The notes beneath the pieces are model-generated. The model was not told the origin of the DNA, made no database searches, and was given only the letters and a program-made list of their open reading frames with translations. This document shows, one piece after another, positions 43,853 through 53,243 of a stretch of 64,000 nucleotides of DNA; the stretch's first letter is position 1; every line of letters begins with the position of its first letter. The stretch comes from JAKVBH01 sp049800955 (GTDB lineage Bacteria > Pseudomonadota > Alphaproteobacteria > Rhodobacterales > Rhodobacteraceae). Position numbers and translations under genes: made by a program. The DNA lies in the NCBI RefSeq assembly GCF_049800955.1, contig NZ_JBNAGA010000002.1:1054001-1118000 (forward strand), given 5' to 3'.

Positions 43853-44539
43853 ATGGCCAATTACGTGATTGAACCACCGGAAATCGTGAGCTTGCCGATC
43901 CAGGGCTCGGATGCCGCCTTTCCGGTGCGCAGGGTCTATTGCATTGGCCGGAACTACGCGGCTCATGCGATTGAGATGGGCCATGATCCCGACCGGGAGC
44001 CGCCGTTTTTCTTTCAGAAAAACCCCAACAACCTCGATACCTCGGGCGATTTTCCCTATCCGCCGCACAGCTCGGACGTGCATCACGAAGCGGAGATGTT
44101 TGTGGCGCTGAAAACAGGCGGAACAAACATCGCCGTCGAAGACGCGCTGGATCACGTCTATGGCTATGGGCTTTCCCTCGACATGACCCGCCGGGATTTG
44201 CAGGGCGAAATGAAGAAAATGGGTCGTCCGTGGGAAATCGGTAAAGCCTTTGAACGCTCCGCGCCCTGCGGGCCGATCCACCCCGTTTCTGCCGTGGGCC
44301 ACCCGTCTGAGGGCCACCTGAAGCTCACGGTGAACGGGGAGACGCGTCAGGAAGGCGATCTCAATCAGATGATCTGGAAGGTGCCGGAGATGATTTCCTA
44401 TCTCAGCGCGTATTTCGAACTGGCGCCCGGAGATGTGATCCAATCGGGCACGCCTGCGGGCGTGGGGCCGGTTGTTAAGGGCGACGTCATGGTCATGTCG
44501 GTTGATGGTTTGGGCAGTCTGACGGTCAACGTGACCTGA
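43853..44539 (+). CDS. Fumarylacetoacetate hydrolase family protein, fumarylpyruvate-hydrolase-like
   Basis: The 228-residue protein has the FAH catalytic set: VYCIGRNYAAHAIEMG, FFFQKNPN, the metal-binding HHEAEMFVAL (Glu-x-Glu type) and a C-terminal PGDVIQSGTPAGVGPV. Length and the DPDREPPFFF segment fit fumarylpyruvate or acylpyruvate hydrolases, which cleave C-C bonds in ring-fission products. The ATG at 43853 follows GGAGGGC. The true substrate is not known. Confidence 0.87.
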   Translation: MANYVIEPPEIVSLPIQGSDAAFPVRRVYCIGRNYAAHAIEMGHDPDREPPFFFQKNPNNLDTSGDFPYPPHSSDVHHEAEMFVALKTGGTNIAVEDALDHVYGYGLSLDMTRRDLQGEMKKMGRPWEIGKAFERSAPCGPIHPVSAVGHPSEGHLKLTVNGETRQEGDLNQMIWKVPEMISYLSAYFELAPGDVIQSGTPAGVGPVVKGDVMVMSVDGLGSLTVNVT

Positions 44540-44662
44540 GCGTCTTGGTCCTTGCGCGCCGCACCGCGCGCCGCCTTTTCCCGTATGAACTGCCTAAAAT
44601 TCTTGTCGGCGCTGTCTGTGCCGATATCTCTTGGAGCAGGGCTTTCAAAGGGGGGAGACGCC

Positions 44663-45898
44663 ATGGCCGACGCAAGCCGAACAGATCTAGAGGACCATTC
44701 CAATGCGCCGGGGGGCGCATTGACGGGGGCCAGCGCCGCGCTGCGCGGGCTCAAAGTGCTCGATCTCACGCGTGTGCGCTCCGGCCCCACCTGCGTCCGC
44801 CAGCTGGCCGATTGGGGGGCCGATGTCATCAAGGTGGAAACACCGCTTGATACCGAAGAGCTGGGCGGGCCTCGGGCCGGGTCTGATTTCCAGAACCTGC
44901 ATCGCAACAAGCGCTCGCTGACACTCGACCTGAAAAAGCCGCAAGCCAAAGAGGCCTTCCTCAAGCTGGCCCGGACGGCCGATGTCATTGTCGAGAATTT
45001 CAGACCTGCCGTGAAAACACGGCTCGGGATCGACTACGAGACGCTCTCGCAAAGCAATCCGGGGCTGATCTACGCCTCGATCTCGGGTTTTGGACAGGAT
45101 GGCCCCATGGCCGACCGTCCGGGTTTTGATCAGATCGCGCAGGGCATGGGCGGGCTGATGTCGATCACTGGTGAGCCGGGCGCGGGGCCCATGCGCGTGG
45201 GCATTCCCATCGCCGATCTCTGCGCGGGGCTCTTTGCGGCGCAAGGCATTCTGATTGCGCTCTTTGAGCGGCAAAGCTCCGGCAAGGGCCAGTGGGTCCA
45301 GACATCGCTGTTGCAGGCGCAGGTCTTCATGCTCGATTTTCAGGCCGCGCGCGTCTTGATGGATGGCCATGTGCCGGGGCAGGCGGGCAACAATCACCCG
45401 ACTTGCATCCCGACCGGCGTTTTCCAGACAGCGGACGGGCATATGAACATCGCCGTGACGGGCAATGCCATCTGGGACAAGTTCTGCGATGCAATGGACA
45501 GACCTGACTGGCGCGAAGATGCGCGCTACGCCACGCAGGAGAGCCGTTTGGAGCACCGCGACGCGCTCAACGCTGAAATCGAAGCGCTGACGCGTGGCGC
45601 GCCGACGGGGACCTGGATCGCACGGTTGACGGAAGCAGGGGTGCCCGCCGGGGAAATCAATGACATCGCCCAGGTCTTCGAGACCCCGCAGGTCCGCCAT
45701 CTGGACCTCGCGCAGCCGGTGCAGAGCCATGAGCGCGGCGCGACGGAAATGGTGGGCCAGCCGATCCTGATGAGCCGCACACCCAGCACGATTGCCGCGC
45801 CGCCGCCGCTGGCAGGCGAGCATTCGGCGCAAATTCTGGCGGAGCTTGGCTATTCCGAGACAGAGATCGCCGCGATGAAAGAGGCGGGCGCCACCTGA
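44663..45898 (+). CDS. CaiB/BaiF family (class III) CoA-transferase
   Basis: The 411-residue protein has the family opening GLKVLDLTRVRSGPTCVRQLADWGADVIKVE, the nucleotide-binding FQNLHRNKRSLTLDLK, and the active Asp region PGFDQIAQGMGGLMSITGE. It moves CoA between carboxylic acids. ATG 44663 has GGGGGGAG upstream. It lies 123 bp after the FAH gene and may share its GntR control. Substrates cannot be read from sequence. Confidence 0.9.
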   Translation: MADASRTDLEDHSNAPGGALTGASAALRGLKVLDLTRVRSGPTCVRQLADWGADVIKVETPLDTEELGGPRAGSDFQNLHRNKRSLTLDLKKPQAKEAFLKLARTADVIVENFRPAVKTRLGIDYETLSQSNPGLIYASISGFGQDGPMADRPGFDQIAQGMGGLMSITGEPGAGPMRVGIPIADLCAGLFAAQGILIALFERQSSGKGQWVQTSLLQAQVFMLDFQAARVLMDGHVPGQAGNNHPTCIPTGVFQTADGHMNIAVTGNAIWDKFCDAMDRPDWREDARYATQESRLEHRDALNAEIEALTRGAPTGTWIARLTEAGVPAGEINDIAQVFETPQVRHLDLAQPVQSHERGATEMVGQPILMSRTPSTIAAPPPLAGEHSAQILAELGYSETEIAAMKEAGAT

Positions 45899-46050
45899 CC
45901 CTGGCCTTTGGCTATGGTCTGAGAAGCGGTTGCATTCCGCGCAGGCCATGCCGGACATGGCTGGCCTTGCGGGTGCAGCTCGGTTTATGCCTGTGAGGAC
46001 CAACCTCTGTCCGCCCACCGCGCGCGCGCCCATTTCTGGAGATGACAGCC

Positions 46051-47310
46051 ATGTCCCATTTCGAACCCTCTCTCATGCAGGCCGTGCGGGATCGGTTTGC
46101 CCATGTTGACAGCTGTCCCTTTGAAGGGCCGCGGGTGTTTTTCGAGAATGCCGGCGGGGCGCTGACGCTCAACAAGGTGGTGGAGACATCTGCCAGATTT
46201 GCCGCGATCCCCGACAATCAGGGGCGCGACAATCCCGCCGCCCATGCGCTTGTGGCGCTGATCGACAAGGCCAAGGCGGATATGCGCGTGCTCTTCAATG
46301 CGCCCGAGGGTCAGTTCTTTGTGGGTGAAAGCGGCACGGAGTTGCTCTTTCGCCTGATCCGGACGGCCATCGTGGGCACTGCGGGGGGCCATGTTCTGGG
46401 CTCGACCGTTGAGCATCCCGCCACGCGCAGCGCCTGCGCGAAATGGGCCCAGACCATGGGCAAGGCACATGTGTTGATCGCGCATGACGATGCCACAGGC
46501 GCTGTCGAGGCTCAGGCCTATGCCGCACAGGTGACGCCTGAGACACGGGTGGCCACGATCCTGCATACCTCTCCTGTGACAGGCATGGGCATGGATGTGG
46601 CAGCGATCAGCCGGGCGATCCGGGCGGTTGCGCCGGAGAGCTTCATCATCGTTGACGGCATCCAGCACGCCGCACATGGCCGGCTCGATATCGCGAGCTA
46701 TGACATCGATGGCTATGTCGTCTCACCCTACAAATGCTTCTCCCGCCATGGCTATGGCGTGGCCTGGGCGTCGGACAGGCTCCATGCCCTGCCGCATGAG
46801 CACCTGTTGGGCGCGCCCGGTAACCCCTGGGAATTCGGCACTCGGGATACCGGCGCCTACGTGACCTTTTCCGATGTGGTTGATTACTTTGACTGGCTGG
46901 GCGGCGAGGTCTCCGGGGAGACGGACCGCCGCGCGCGGATCGTAGCGGCCGGAGAGGCCATCCACGCCCATGAAGCGGCGCTGAGTGAGGCGATGATCCA
47001 CGGCACGGGCAATCTTAAGGGCTTGGCCGATATGCCGGAAATCACGCTGATCGGCGGGGTGGACAACCCGCGCCGTGAAGGGCTCGTCTCGATTGCAGTT
47101 CAGGGCATGGATGCGCCAGACGTGGTCACGGCGCTGCGCGCGCGCGGCATTCGCACGCATACGCGCAAGGCCGATCACTACTCAGGCAATATTCTGGACC
47201 CGCTGGGCCTGCCCTCGGTGGTGCGGGTCTCCATGTGTCACTACAATTCGCAAGCGGAGGTGGCGCAATTTTTGCAGGCCATCCGTGAGATCGTGGACGG
47301 CTTGGCCTAG
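46051..47310 (+). CDS. Class V aminotransferase, cysteine-desulfurase-like
   Basis: The 419-residue PLP enzyme has FENAGGALTLNKVV near the start, the ILHTSPVTGMGMDV strand, IIVDGIQHAAHG with the cofactor aspartate, and the PLP lysine in SPYKCFSRHGYG. It belongs to the class V fold subgroup of desulfurase-like proteins, but lacks an obvious C-terminal mobile-cysteine loop, so an aminotransferase or lyase is as likely. ATG 46051 is preferred to 46042 since GGAG then sits 9 bp upstream. Confidence 0.82.
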   Translation: MSHFEPSLMQAVRDRFAHVDSCPFEGPRVFFENAGGALTLNKVVETSARFAAIPDNQGRDNPAAHALVALIDKAKADMRVLFNAPEGQFFVGESGTELLFRLIRTAIVGTAGGHVLGSTVEHPATRSACAKWAQTMGKAHVLIAHDDATGAVEAQAYAAQVTPETRVATILHTSPVTGMGMDVAAISRAIRAVAPESFIIVDGIQHAAHGRLDIASYDIDGYVVSPYKCFSRHGYGVAWASDRLHALPHEHLLGAPGNPWEFGTRDTGAYVTFSDVVDYFDWLGGEVSGETDRRARIVAAGEAIHAHEAALSEAMIHGTGNLKGLADMPEITLIGGVDNPRREGLVSIAVQGMDAPDVVTALRARGIRTHTRKADHYSGNILDPLGLPSVVRVSMCHYNSQAEVAQFLQAIREIVDGLA

Positions 47311-47346
47311 ACCAATGATCCCGCGCACCTTAGCGCGCGCTTTGCC

Positions 47347-49173
47347 TCAGTGCACATGCGCCGCCCAGAAATGCCCGGCATTGGCAGCCAGTTTGTCGTG
47401 CAGTTCCGTGGCATCCATGGGCGCGCCGAAGAGAAACCCCTGCAGGTAATCACATCCCATGTCGGCCGCCGCGCGGGCCTGAGCCTCGGTCTTGATGCCT
47501 TCTGCGACGATGCGCAGCCCGAGGCTCTTGCCGATGCCAACCATGGAGGCGGCCAGCTTGCGGGAGGTTTCGCTTTCGAGGATGGGATCGATGAACTGCC
47601 GGTCAATCTTGAGCACGGAAGGCTGGATTTGCAGCAGGCCCTGCACCGAGGCGTGGCCCGTGCCGAAATCATCCACGGCGATGGTCACACCCAGCTCGTT
47701 CAGCTCACTGACGGCCCAACGCACCACATCGCTCATGCGCTCCAGAGAGACCGTTTCCAGTATTTCGACGATCAGCCGCTTTGGATCGATGCCCGAGCTT
47801 TTGATGTCATGAATGAACGTGGGATCGGCGAGACGGGCCGTGGACACATTGATCCCGATCCGGGGCAGATCCACGCCTGAGGCATCAAAGACATCCAGTG
47901 TATCGCGCAGATGCCCAAAGACGATCTCGTCAATGGTTTTGACAAAGCCGAGATTGGCGGCTGTGGCCAGAAACGTGTCAGGCGCCAGAAGCCCCAGCTC
48001 CGGATGCGGCCAGCGCACAAGCACTTCGGCGCTGTACATCTTGCCGGTTTCCACGTCGATCAAAGGCTGGAAGTAGGGCACGAAGGCGCGCGTCTCGCAG
48101 GCGTTGCGCAGATCACCGGCCAGGCGCCTCGTCGCGAGGGATGCGGCGTGCATGTCCTCGGTGAAATAGGACCAGCGCTTCTTGCCCTGCGACTTGGCGT
48201 GATAAAGCGCAGAATCCGCATCCGCGACGACGCGTTCGGGATGTTCTGTGCTGCGTGTGGCCATGGCGACGCCTACGCTTGTCGAGCACATGACGTTGCG
48301 ATCTCCCAGAAGGTAGGGGCCCTGGGTCTTGCGGACGATGTCATCGGCGAGTTTGCTCACATCCAGCGCGCTTTCGCTGAGCCGTTTGAAAATGACGAAT
48401 TCATCACCGCCCAACCGCGCCACAAAATCCTCCGGCTCCGCCAGATCGCGCAGGGCTTGGGCGAATTGCGTCAGCAGCTGATCACCCGCCTGATGGCCCA
48501 GCGTGTCATTGATGAGTTTGAAATCATCCAGATCAATGTAGAAAACAGCAAATTCCTTGCCGTTCTGGCGCAGCCGCGCTGTCCAGCTTTGCAATTCCAC
48601 CTCGAAATGGCGGCGGTTGGAGATCCCTGTCAGGTAGTCCTCCTGGGATTCCCGCGACACGACACGCGCCAGATCGCGCAACCGTTTGTTTTCCTTCTCC
48701 AGATGCCGGATCTTCTGGGCAAAAACGTCCCACCGGCTGTGGTCCTGGCCATCGCTCGCGTCCGGTCTGGCGGTGGGATCCTTTGGCGCCTTTTGCTGCA
48801 CGTCCGTCACTTCGATGAGCGAGCACAGCCACCAACGGTCGCCCGTCTCGGTATCGGTCAGCGGCGTCCACGTGATCTGCTGCCACATCAGATCGCCGTT
48901 CTTGCGGTTGTTCAGAACGGTGACCGAGAAATGTTCCCAGTTCATGAGCTTTTCGATCATGATCAGATGCTGGCCCTGCGCCATCTGCTCTCCGATGAGG
49001 AGCGAGCCGCGCTCTCCGATTATGTCGCTGGCGTCATACCCTGTGACCTTGGTGAAAGCGGCGTTGCACCATTGAAAAATGAAGATCGCGCCATCGTCAG
49101 GGTCCGCGCGCCCCAGCGCGAGCCCTTCGATGCTCTTGTCTTTGATCTGCTCAATGATATTGGCCGGTACCAT
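47347..49173 (-). CDS. PAS-GGDEF-EAL cyclic-di-GMP protein
   Basis: The 608-residue protein has an N-terminal PAS/PAC sensor (about residues 5-125), a coiled linker, a GGDEF domain with intact RLGGDEFV and an EAL domain whose signature reads AEVLVRW (EVL). The EAL domain also has DDFGTGHASVQGL, the QGFLFGAP ending, and the metal residues of an active phosphodiesterase region. No membrane helix is present, so it is cytoplasmic. It may make, degrade or both, according to the PAS signal. ATG 49173 has GGAGG 4 bp upstream. It is convergent with the aminotransferase gene. Confidence 0.9.
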   Translation of the reverse strand: MVPANIIEQIKDKSIEGLALGRADPDDGAIFIFQWCNAAFTKVTGYDASDIIGERGSLLIGEQMAQGQHLIMIEKLMNWEHFSVTVLNNRKNGDLMWQQITWTPLTDTETGDRWWLCSLIEVTDVQQKAPKDPTARPDASDGQDHSRWDVFAQKIRHLEKENKRLRDLARVVSRESQEDYLTGISNRRHFEVELQSWTARLRQNGKEFAVFYIDLDDFKLINDTLGHQAGDQLLTQFAQALRDLAEPEDFVARLGGDEFVIFKRLSESALDVSKLADDIVRKTQGPYLLGDRNVMCSTSVGVAMATRSTEHPERVVADADSALYHAKSQGKKRWSYFTEDMHAASLATRRLAGDLRNACETRAFVPYFQPLIDVETGKMYSAEVLVRWPHPELGLLAPDTFLATAANLGFVKTIDEIVFGHLRDTLDVFDASGVDLPRIGINVSTARLADPTFIHDIKSSGIDPKRLIVEILETVSLERMSDVVRWAVSELNELGVTIAVDDFGTGHASVQGLLQIQPSVLKIDRQFIDPILESETSRKLAASMVGIGKSLGLRIVAEGIKTEAQARAAADMGCDYLQGFLFGAPMDATELHDKLAANAGHFWAAHVH

Positions 49174-49259
49174 AATGCCTCCGCAGAACCATACAACGGC
49201 CTCTGCCACAACACTTTTTTTGAGACAATCTGATGCGGTTTAGCGGCGTTTGCAGGGCG

Positions 49260-49808
49260 TCATTTCCGCGGGTCGAACGGCAGGATATCGCAATTGTCCG
49301 GCTGGATTCCCGTCAGGGCGCGGATGAAATTGCCGTGGGTGACAATCGCGGTGGACCGTGTGCCGCTTTCCTGCAGGAACTGCGCATAGGCGTCGGCGCG
49401 CGCTTGCAGGATAGCGTCTGATTCAACCGATATCCCCCGGTGGTCCTTCTCTTCATCATGCCACCAGCAGGTCTCCAGATGATCAAAATCGTGATGGGGA
49501 TACTCCCGCGCCAGCTCTTGTGGCGTGCGCCCGACATCACAGCTGTTGGTCAGCTGTTCGCGGACACGTGCATCGATGCGCACAGGCAGGCGTTGGCCGA
49601 AAATCAGATGAGCGGTTTGCAGCGTCCGGGTCAATGGTGAGACGATAACCTGTTCGATATCAAGCGCTTGGACAGCCTCGCGCGCCCTGAGCGCCTGCGT
49701 CTCGCCAAGGTCCGTGATGGGGGCGTCAAAGATCATGGGGTCGGGCTTGGTGCGGTCATAGACGGCGTTGAAGGCCGATTGCGCATGGCGGATCAGGTAA
49801 ATGGTCAC
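49260..49808 (-). CDS. Histidine phosphatase superfamily protein
   Basis: The 182-residue protein has the phospho-histidine motif LIRHAQS (RHA form of RHG), the SPLTRTLQTA arginine region, an acidic REQLTNSCDVG loop and the second histidine in VTHGNFIRAL. It is a phosphoglycerate-mutase-like phosphatase of unknown substrate. It is on the same strand as the GGDEF/EAL gene, 87 bp upstream. Confidence 0.87.
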   Translation of the reverse strand: MTIYLIRHAQSAFNAVYDRTKPDPMIFDAPITDLGETQALRAREAVQALDIEQVIVSPLTRTLQTAHLIFGQRLPVRIDARVREQLTNSCDVGRTPQELAREYPHHDFDHLETCWWHDEEKDHRGISVESDAILQARADAYAQFLQESGTRSTAIVTHGNFIRALTGIQPDNCDILPFDPRK

Positions 49809-49853
49809 GGGGGCATCAACTCATCTGTTGTGATGGCGCCACCATCGCAAACC

Positions 49854-50120
49854 TCAGCGCAGCGTCAAGGTGGTGCGGGTCAGCATGCCTTCCGCGGTCG
49901 AATACGAGCGGGAGAAGGTCGCCAGTTCCGCAGCAGACAGGGAGCTCTCGATGGCCAGCGCAGTCCGGGCGGGCATCGTGGTGTATTCGGCAAAGCCGCC
50001 ATCGCGCTCTGAGCCGAACGACCCGGTCTTGTCGAGGTTAGTTGGATCCTTTGCATCACGGAGCCAGCAATCGGAGATGATCCGCTGCCCCACGCGCGCC
50101 GCGTCTACGCCTGCGCCCAA
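49854..50120 (-). pseudogene. Internal fragment of a zinc-type alcohol dehydrogenase
   Basis: About 88 codons read as the end of a GroES-like domain of a medium-chain dehydrogenase (GAGVDAARVGQRIISDCWLRD, split, then SERDGGFAEYTTMPA and LATFSRSYSTAEGMLTR). Neither the zinc-binding N-terminus nor the Rossmann domain is present on either side. It is a deletion remnant. Confidence 0.65.
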
Positions 50121-50590
50121 GGAGAATGTGTCTCATGGAGGTCATCGGCAGGGTCCGGTCGGACCTTTCGCCTATCCCACCATTGGCTTTGTCGACATGG
50201 TCACATGAAATCGTGCTTTGTTCAGTCTCGACGTCCCACGACCCGGAGACGCGCTTTGACATTGATCCCGAGGTCTTCAAGTTTGAGCCCAACGGCGTGC
50301 TTGCGCGGACGTGGCAATTCGGATGGCGCCTGTCCGATGTCTCTGCGCGCATCAACTGGTGGCCGGGCGCGGGTCGTATTATGACATTGGGTAAGACGCT
50401 GAAAAGAGCGGCCGTGCGGTGCAGGACAGGGAGACACATGTGCAAGAGGACATCCAACGCATAGCATCGGTGCAACGCCGAGTGTCATCCCGGGGCGGCT
50501 GGCCGGAACCGCTGTCCGTTGATCCTCAGCGGGGCGTGACTTCGCAACATCCTGTCTTGCATTGGCAGCGCAGGATGCGGGAGGCGATCT
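50121..50590. other. 470 bp without a recognisable gene
   Basis: Only short overlapping frames without family signatures are present between the dehydrogenase fragment and the GFA gene. The last 60 bp should contain the GFA ribosome-binding site (GGGAGG before 50591). No repeat or terminator was identified. Confidence 0.5.
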
Positions 50591-50986
50591 ATGGCGGGCT
50601 TTGATGGGCGCTGTGCCTGTGGCGCCTTGCGCTATCGCACCAAGGGCTCGCCCTTCTGGTCCATGCATTGCCATTGCGAGAGCTGCCGCCGCGCGACGGG
50701 ATCGCCCGTGACCAGCTTTTTCGGCATGGGCCGCGGGCAGGTCACATGGGAGGGCACACGCAGCTTCTTCAACTCCTCGCCAGGTGTGACGCGCGGGTTT
50801 TGCGCCCAGTGCGGCACGCCCATGCTTTATATGAGCACCCGGTGGCCCGGGGAGGTGCATCTCTATGCCGCCACTCTCGATGATCCCGCGCGCTTTCAGC
50901 CGACCGCGCATGTGCATTGGGCGGAACGGCTGGACTGGCTGACTGTGCAGGATGACCTGCCCAAACACGCGGGCGCGGCCCCATAA
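50591..50986 (+). CDS. GFA-family (Gfa/CENP-V fold) zinc protein
   Basis: The 131-residue protein has the cysteine pattern of the glutathione-dependent formaldehyde-activating family: CACG near residue 8, HCHCESCRR, and FCAQCGTP. These bind two zinc ions. The family is broad and most members are of unknown substrate. It has a good ribosome-binding site (GGGAGG) and no evident operon partner. Confidence 0.9.
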   Translation: MAGFDGRCACGALRYRTKGSPFWSMHCHCESCRRATGSPVTSFFGMGRGQVTWEGTRSFFNSSPGVTRGFCAQCGTPMLYMSTRWPGEVHLYAATLDDPARFQPTAHVHWAERLDWLTVQDDLPKHAGAAP

Positions 50987-51104
50987 TCAGCCCCGTGATC
51001 ATCCCTGTGATCTACCCGATAAAGAACCCTGCGATCAAAGGCTGCGCCCGCACGGCCCCATGCGTTACAGATTTCAAAGACAGACAACCAAAAAGGACAG
51101 AGCC

Positions 51105-51485
51105 ATGAGCACATTTGACGAGGATCTCTTCCTCAAGGGGTTGGAGCAGCGAAAGGCCACGCTCGGCGCGGCCTATGTCGAGAAGAACCTTGCCGCCGCC
51201 GATGAATTCACGCGACCCTTTCAGGAAGCCATGACAGCGTGGTGCTGGGGCTTTGGCTGGGGCGACGATGTGATCGATCCCAAGACGCGCTCCATGATGA
51301 ACCTCTCCATGATTGGTGCGCTGGGCAAGATGCATGAGTGGGAAATCCACTGCCGGGGCGCGATCAATAACGGGGTCTCGCCCGAGGAGATCCGGGCGAT
51401 CATCCATGTGGTGGGCATTTATTGCGGTGTGCCGCAAGCGCTGGAATGTTTCCGGGTGGCGCGCAAGGTGCTGGAAGAGGGCTGA
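51105..51485 (+). CDS. Carboxymuconolactone decarboxylase family protein (PcaC-like)
   Basis: The 126-residue protein has the PcaC-like core TRPFQEAMTAWCWGFGWGD, SMMNLSMIGALGKMHEWEIH and GAINNGVSPEEIRAIIHVVGIYCGVP. The His in EIHCRGA is at the PcaC active region and no CxxC is present. It may decarboxylate a lactone acid. It lies 89 bp before a DUF2848 gene and near the Pxp genes. ATG 51105 is preceded by AAGGA. Confidence 0.85.
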   Translation: MSTFDEDLFLKGLEQRKATLGAAYVEKNLAAADEFTRPFQEAMTAWCWGFGWGDDVIDPKTRSMMNLSMIGALGKMHEWEIHCRGAINNGVSPEEIRAIIHVVGIYCGVPQALECFRVARKVLEEG

Positions 51486-51574
51486 GCCGCGCCCCTCGGT
51501 CTCTGGGACTCTGGGCTTGTGGCCCCGCGCCTGCGCGCCCAAGATATGCAACACCACCCACGGGAGCCGAAAGC

Positions 51575-52234
51575 ATGGAAATGAATTTCACCATCGGGGA
51601 CGAGCGTCTTGCGCTCACGCTGGACCGTCTTGTCGTGGCAGGCTGGACCGGGCGCAACATGGAGGCCGTGCAACATCACATCGATGAGCTGGCCGCCATT
51701 GGCATTGCGCCGCCCAGTGCCGTGCCGCTTTATTATCGTGTCTCCAATGGCCTCATGACGCAGGCGTCGGGCATCGACGTGTTGGGGCCGGGCACGTCGG
51801 GCGAGGTGGAGCCCCTGCTTTTGCGCGCGGGCGGGGTGACCTATCTCGGGCTGGCCTCTGACCATACGGACCGCGATCTGGAGCGCCATTCCGTGGCGGC
51901 CTCCAAACAGGCCTGCGCCAAGCCTGTGGCCGCCGAGCTCTGGGCGTTTGAGGAGGTTGAGGGCCATCTCGAGGACATCATCCTGCGCTGTTTCATCGAG
52001 GAAGACGGGCGCGAGGTGCTCTATCAGGAGGGCACAATCGCGGGCATCCGGCCGTTTGCCGAGCTCTGCGCCGGGGCGGGGTTTGAGGACAGGACAGCCA
52101 TGCTCTGCGGGACCTTTGCGGCCCTTGGCGGGGTGCGCCCGGCCAGCCGCTACCGGATGGAGATGGTCGATCCGGTGACGGGCAAGACAATCACGCTGAG
52201 CTATGAGGTAACCACGTTGCCCATCATCGCGTGA
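51575..52234 (+). CDS. DUF2848 family protein
   Basis: The 219-residue protein matches DUF2848: VQHHIDELAAIGIAPPSAVP, YYRVSNGLMTQASGIDVLG, TSGEVEPLLLRAGG and SDHTDRDLE followed by SKQACAKPVAAELW. This resembles fumarylacetoacetase-type folds and is often found next to 5-oxoprolinase genes, but no activity is established. ATG 51575 has GGGAG 8 bp upstream. Its stop is only 7 bp from the convergent pxpC stop. Confidence 0.82.
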   Translation: MEMNFTIGDERLALTLDRLVVAGWTGRNMEAVQHHIDELAAIGIAPPSAVPLYYRVSNGLMTQASGIDVLGPGTSGEVEPLLLRAGGVTYLGLASDHTDRDLERHSVAASKQACAKPVAAELWAFEEVEGHLEDIILRCFIEEDGREVLYQEGTIAGIRPFAELCAGAGFEDRTAMLCGTFAALGGVRPASRYRMEMVDPVTGKTITLSYEVTTLPIIA

Positions 52235-52241
52235 GCCGCGC

Positions 52242-53243
52242 TCACTCGTAGAGGCATCCGTGGATCAGGTTCTCGCGCATGAGCCGCTGCTCCAGTGAGC
52301 CGCGTGCGACGGCAATTTGCGCAAGATACGCGGCGCTTTGCGCGTGATGCGCCCGCGCGGCGGTGATGGCCTCTGCGCTGGTCACAGCGGCGAAGCGCAG
52401 GCTCTGGCCCGCGCGGTGCTGCGCCAGCCGGTCGGTGTCGCACGACAGGATTGTGGCGATCTTGGGGTAGCCGCCCGTCGTTTGGTGATCGGCCAGAAGC
52501 ACAGTCGGCACACCATCACCCGAGACCTGCACCGAGCCCCGCACAATGGGCTCGGACGGGATCGACAACGCGCCGTCGAGCGCCAGCGTGGGCCCTGTGA
52601 GGCGCATGCCCATCCGGTCATAGGCATCGCTGACCTTGTAGGTGCTGGTGGTGAAGCTGGCCACGGCATCATCGGCGAAGTGCTGATCCTGCGGGCCTGC
52701 AACCACGCGAATGGGCCCGGACGAGAGATGCTCTGGCTGCGCGATGTCGCCCAGCCTGTCGTCCCTGACATCGGCCTGCGACAGGGTGATCCGCGTGCCG
52801 CTCTGCACAGCGCCGCCGCCAAAGCCCGAGGTCGAATGGGTGGCCCTTGCGCCCAACCAGGGCGCCACATCGATCTGACCGGCGAAGGCCAGATAGGCCC
52901 AGCTCCCGGCCTTGCCCGCTGTGATTGAGAGGCGTTCGCCCTTCTGGATCGTCAGCACGCTCCAGGAGCGCAGCTTCCGGGTGCCTAGCTGGACCACGAA
53001 ATCACCGCCCGTGATCGCCAGCGTTACGGGCCCTTCGGTGCATTGCACCACAAGCCCGCCCAGCGAAATCTCAATGGCGGTCTGCCCGGGGGGGTTGCCC
53101 AGAGCCGCATGGGCGGCCTCAAAGGACAGGCGGTCCATCGGGCCGGAAGCGGCCACACCGTAGCGCATATTCCCCGGTCGGCCTGCATCCTGAAAGGTCA
53201 CGAGCGGCCCGGCGAACGAGACGGTGAAGGCGGCGTCAGACAT
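52242..53243 (-). CDS. pxpC: 5-oxoprolinase subunit C (PxpC/KipA, biotin-dependent carboxyltransferase-like)
   Basis: The 333-residue protein has the AHS2/KipA signatures VTFQDAGRPGNMRYGVAASGPMD at the N-terminus, ALGNPPGQTAIEISLGG and the C-terminal ADHQTTGGYPKIATIL. With PxpA and PxpB it forms the ATP-dependent 5-oxoprolinase that opens 5-oxoproline to glutamate. It overlaps pxpB by 8 bp and ends the operon. Confidence 0.92.
   Translation of the reverse strand: MSDAAFTVSFAGPLVTFQDAGRPGNMRYGVAASGPMDRLSFEAAHAALGNPPGQTAIEISLGGLVVQCTEGPVTLAITGGDFVVQLGTRKLRSWSVLTIQKGERLSITAGKAGSWAYLAFAGQIDVAPWLGARATHSTSGFGGGAVQSGTRITLSQADVRDDRLGDIAQPEHLSSGPIRVVAGPQDQHFADDAVASFTTSTYKVSDAYDRMGMRLTGPTLALDGALSIPSEPIVRGSVQVSGDGVPTVLLADHQTTGGYPKIATILSCDTDRLAQHRAGQSLRFAAVTSAEAITAARAHHAQSAAYLAQIAVARGSLEQRLMRENLIHGCLYE

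Noticed and set aside
45936..45975. Imperfect hairpin around GCAGGCCATGCCGGACATGG between the CoA-transferase and class V genes
   Set aside because: The stem needs bulges, and no T-run follows, so neither a terminator nor an operator can be supported.
47911..49233. 440-codon open frame on the plus strand opposite the GGDEF/EAL gene
   Set aside because: The minus-strand gene carries full GGDEF and EAL motifs; the plus frame has none and is a GC-driven shadow.
50126..50464. 112-codon plus-strand frame in the gap before the GFA gene
   Set aside because: No family signature, no good ribosome-binding site and composition like a random frame.
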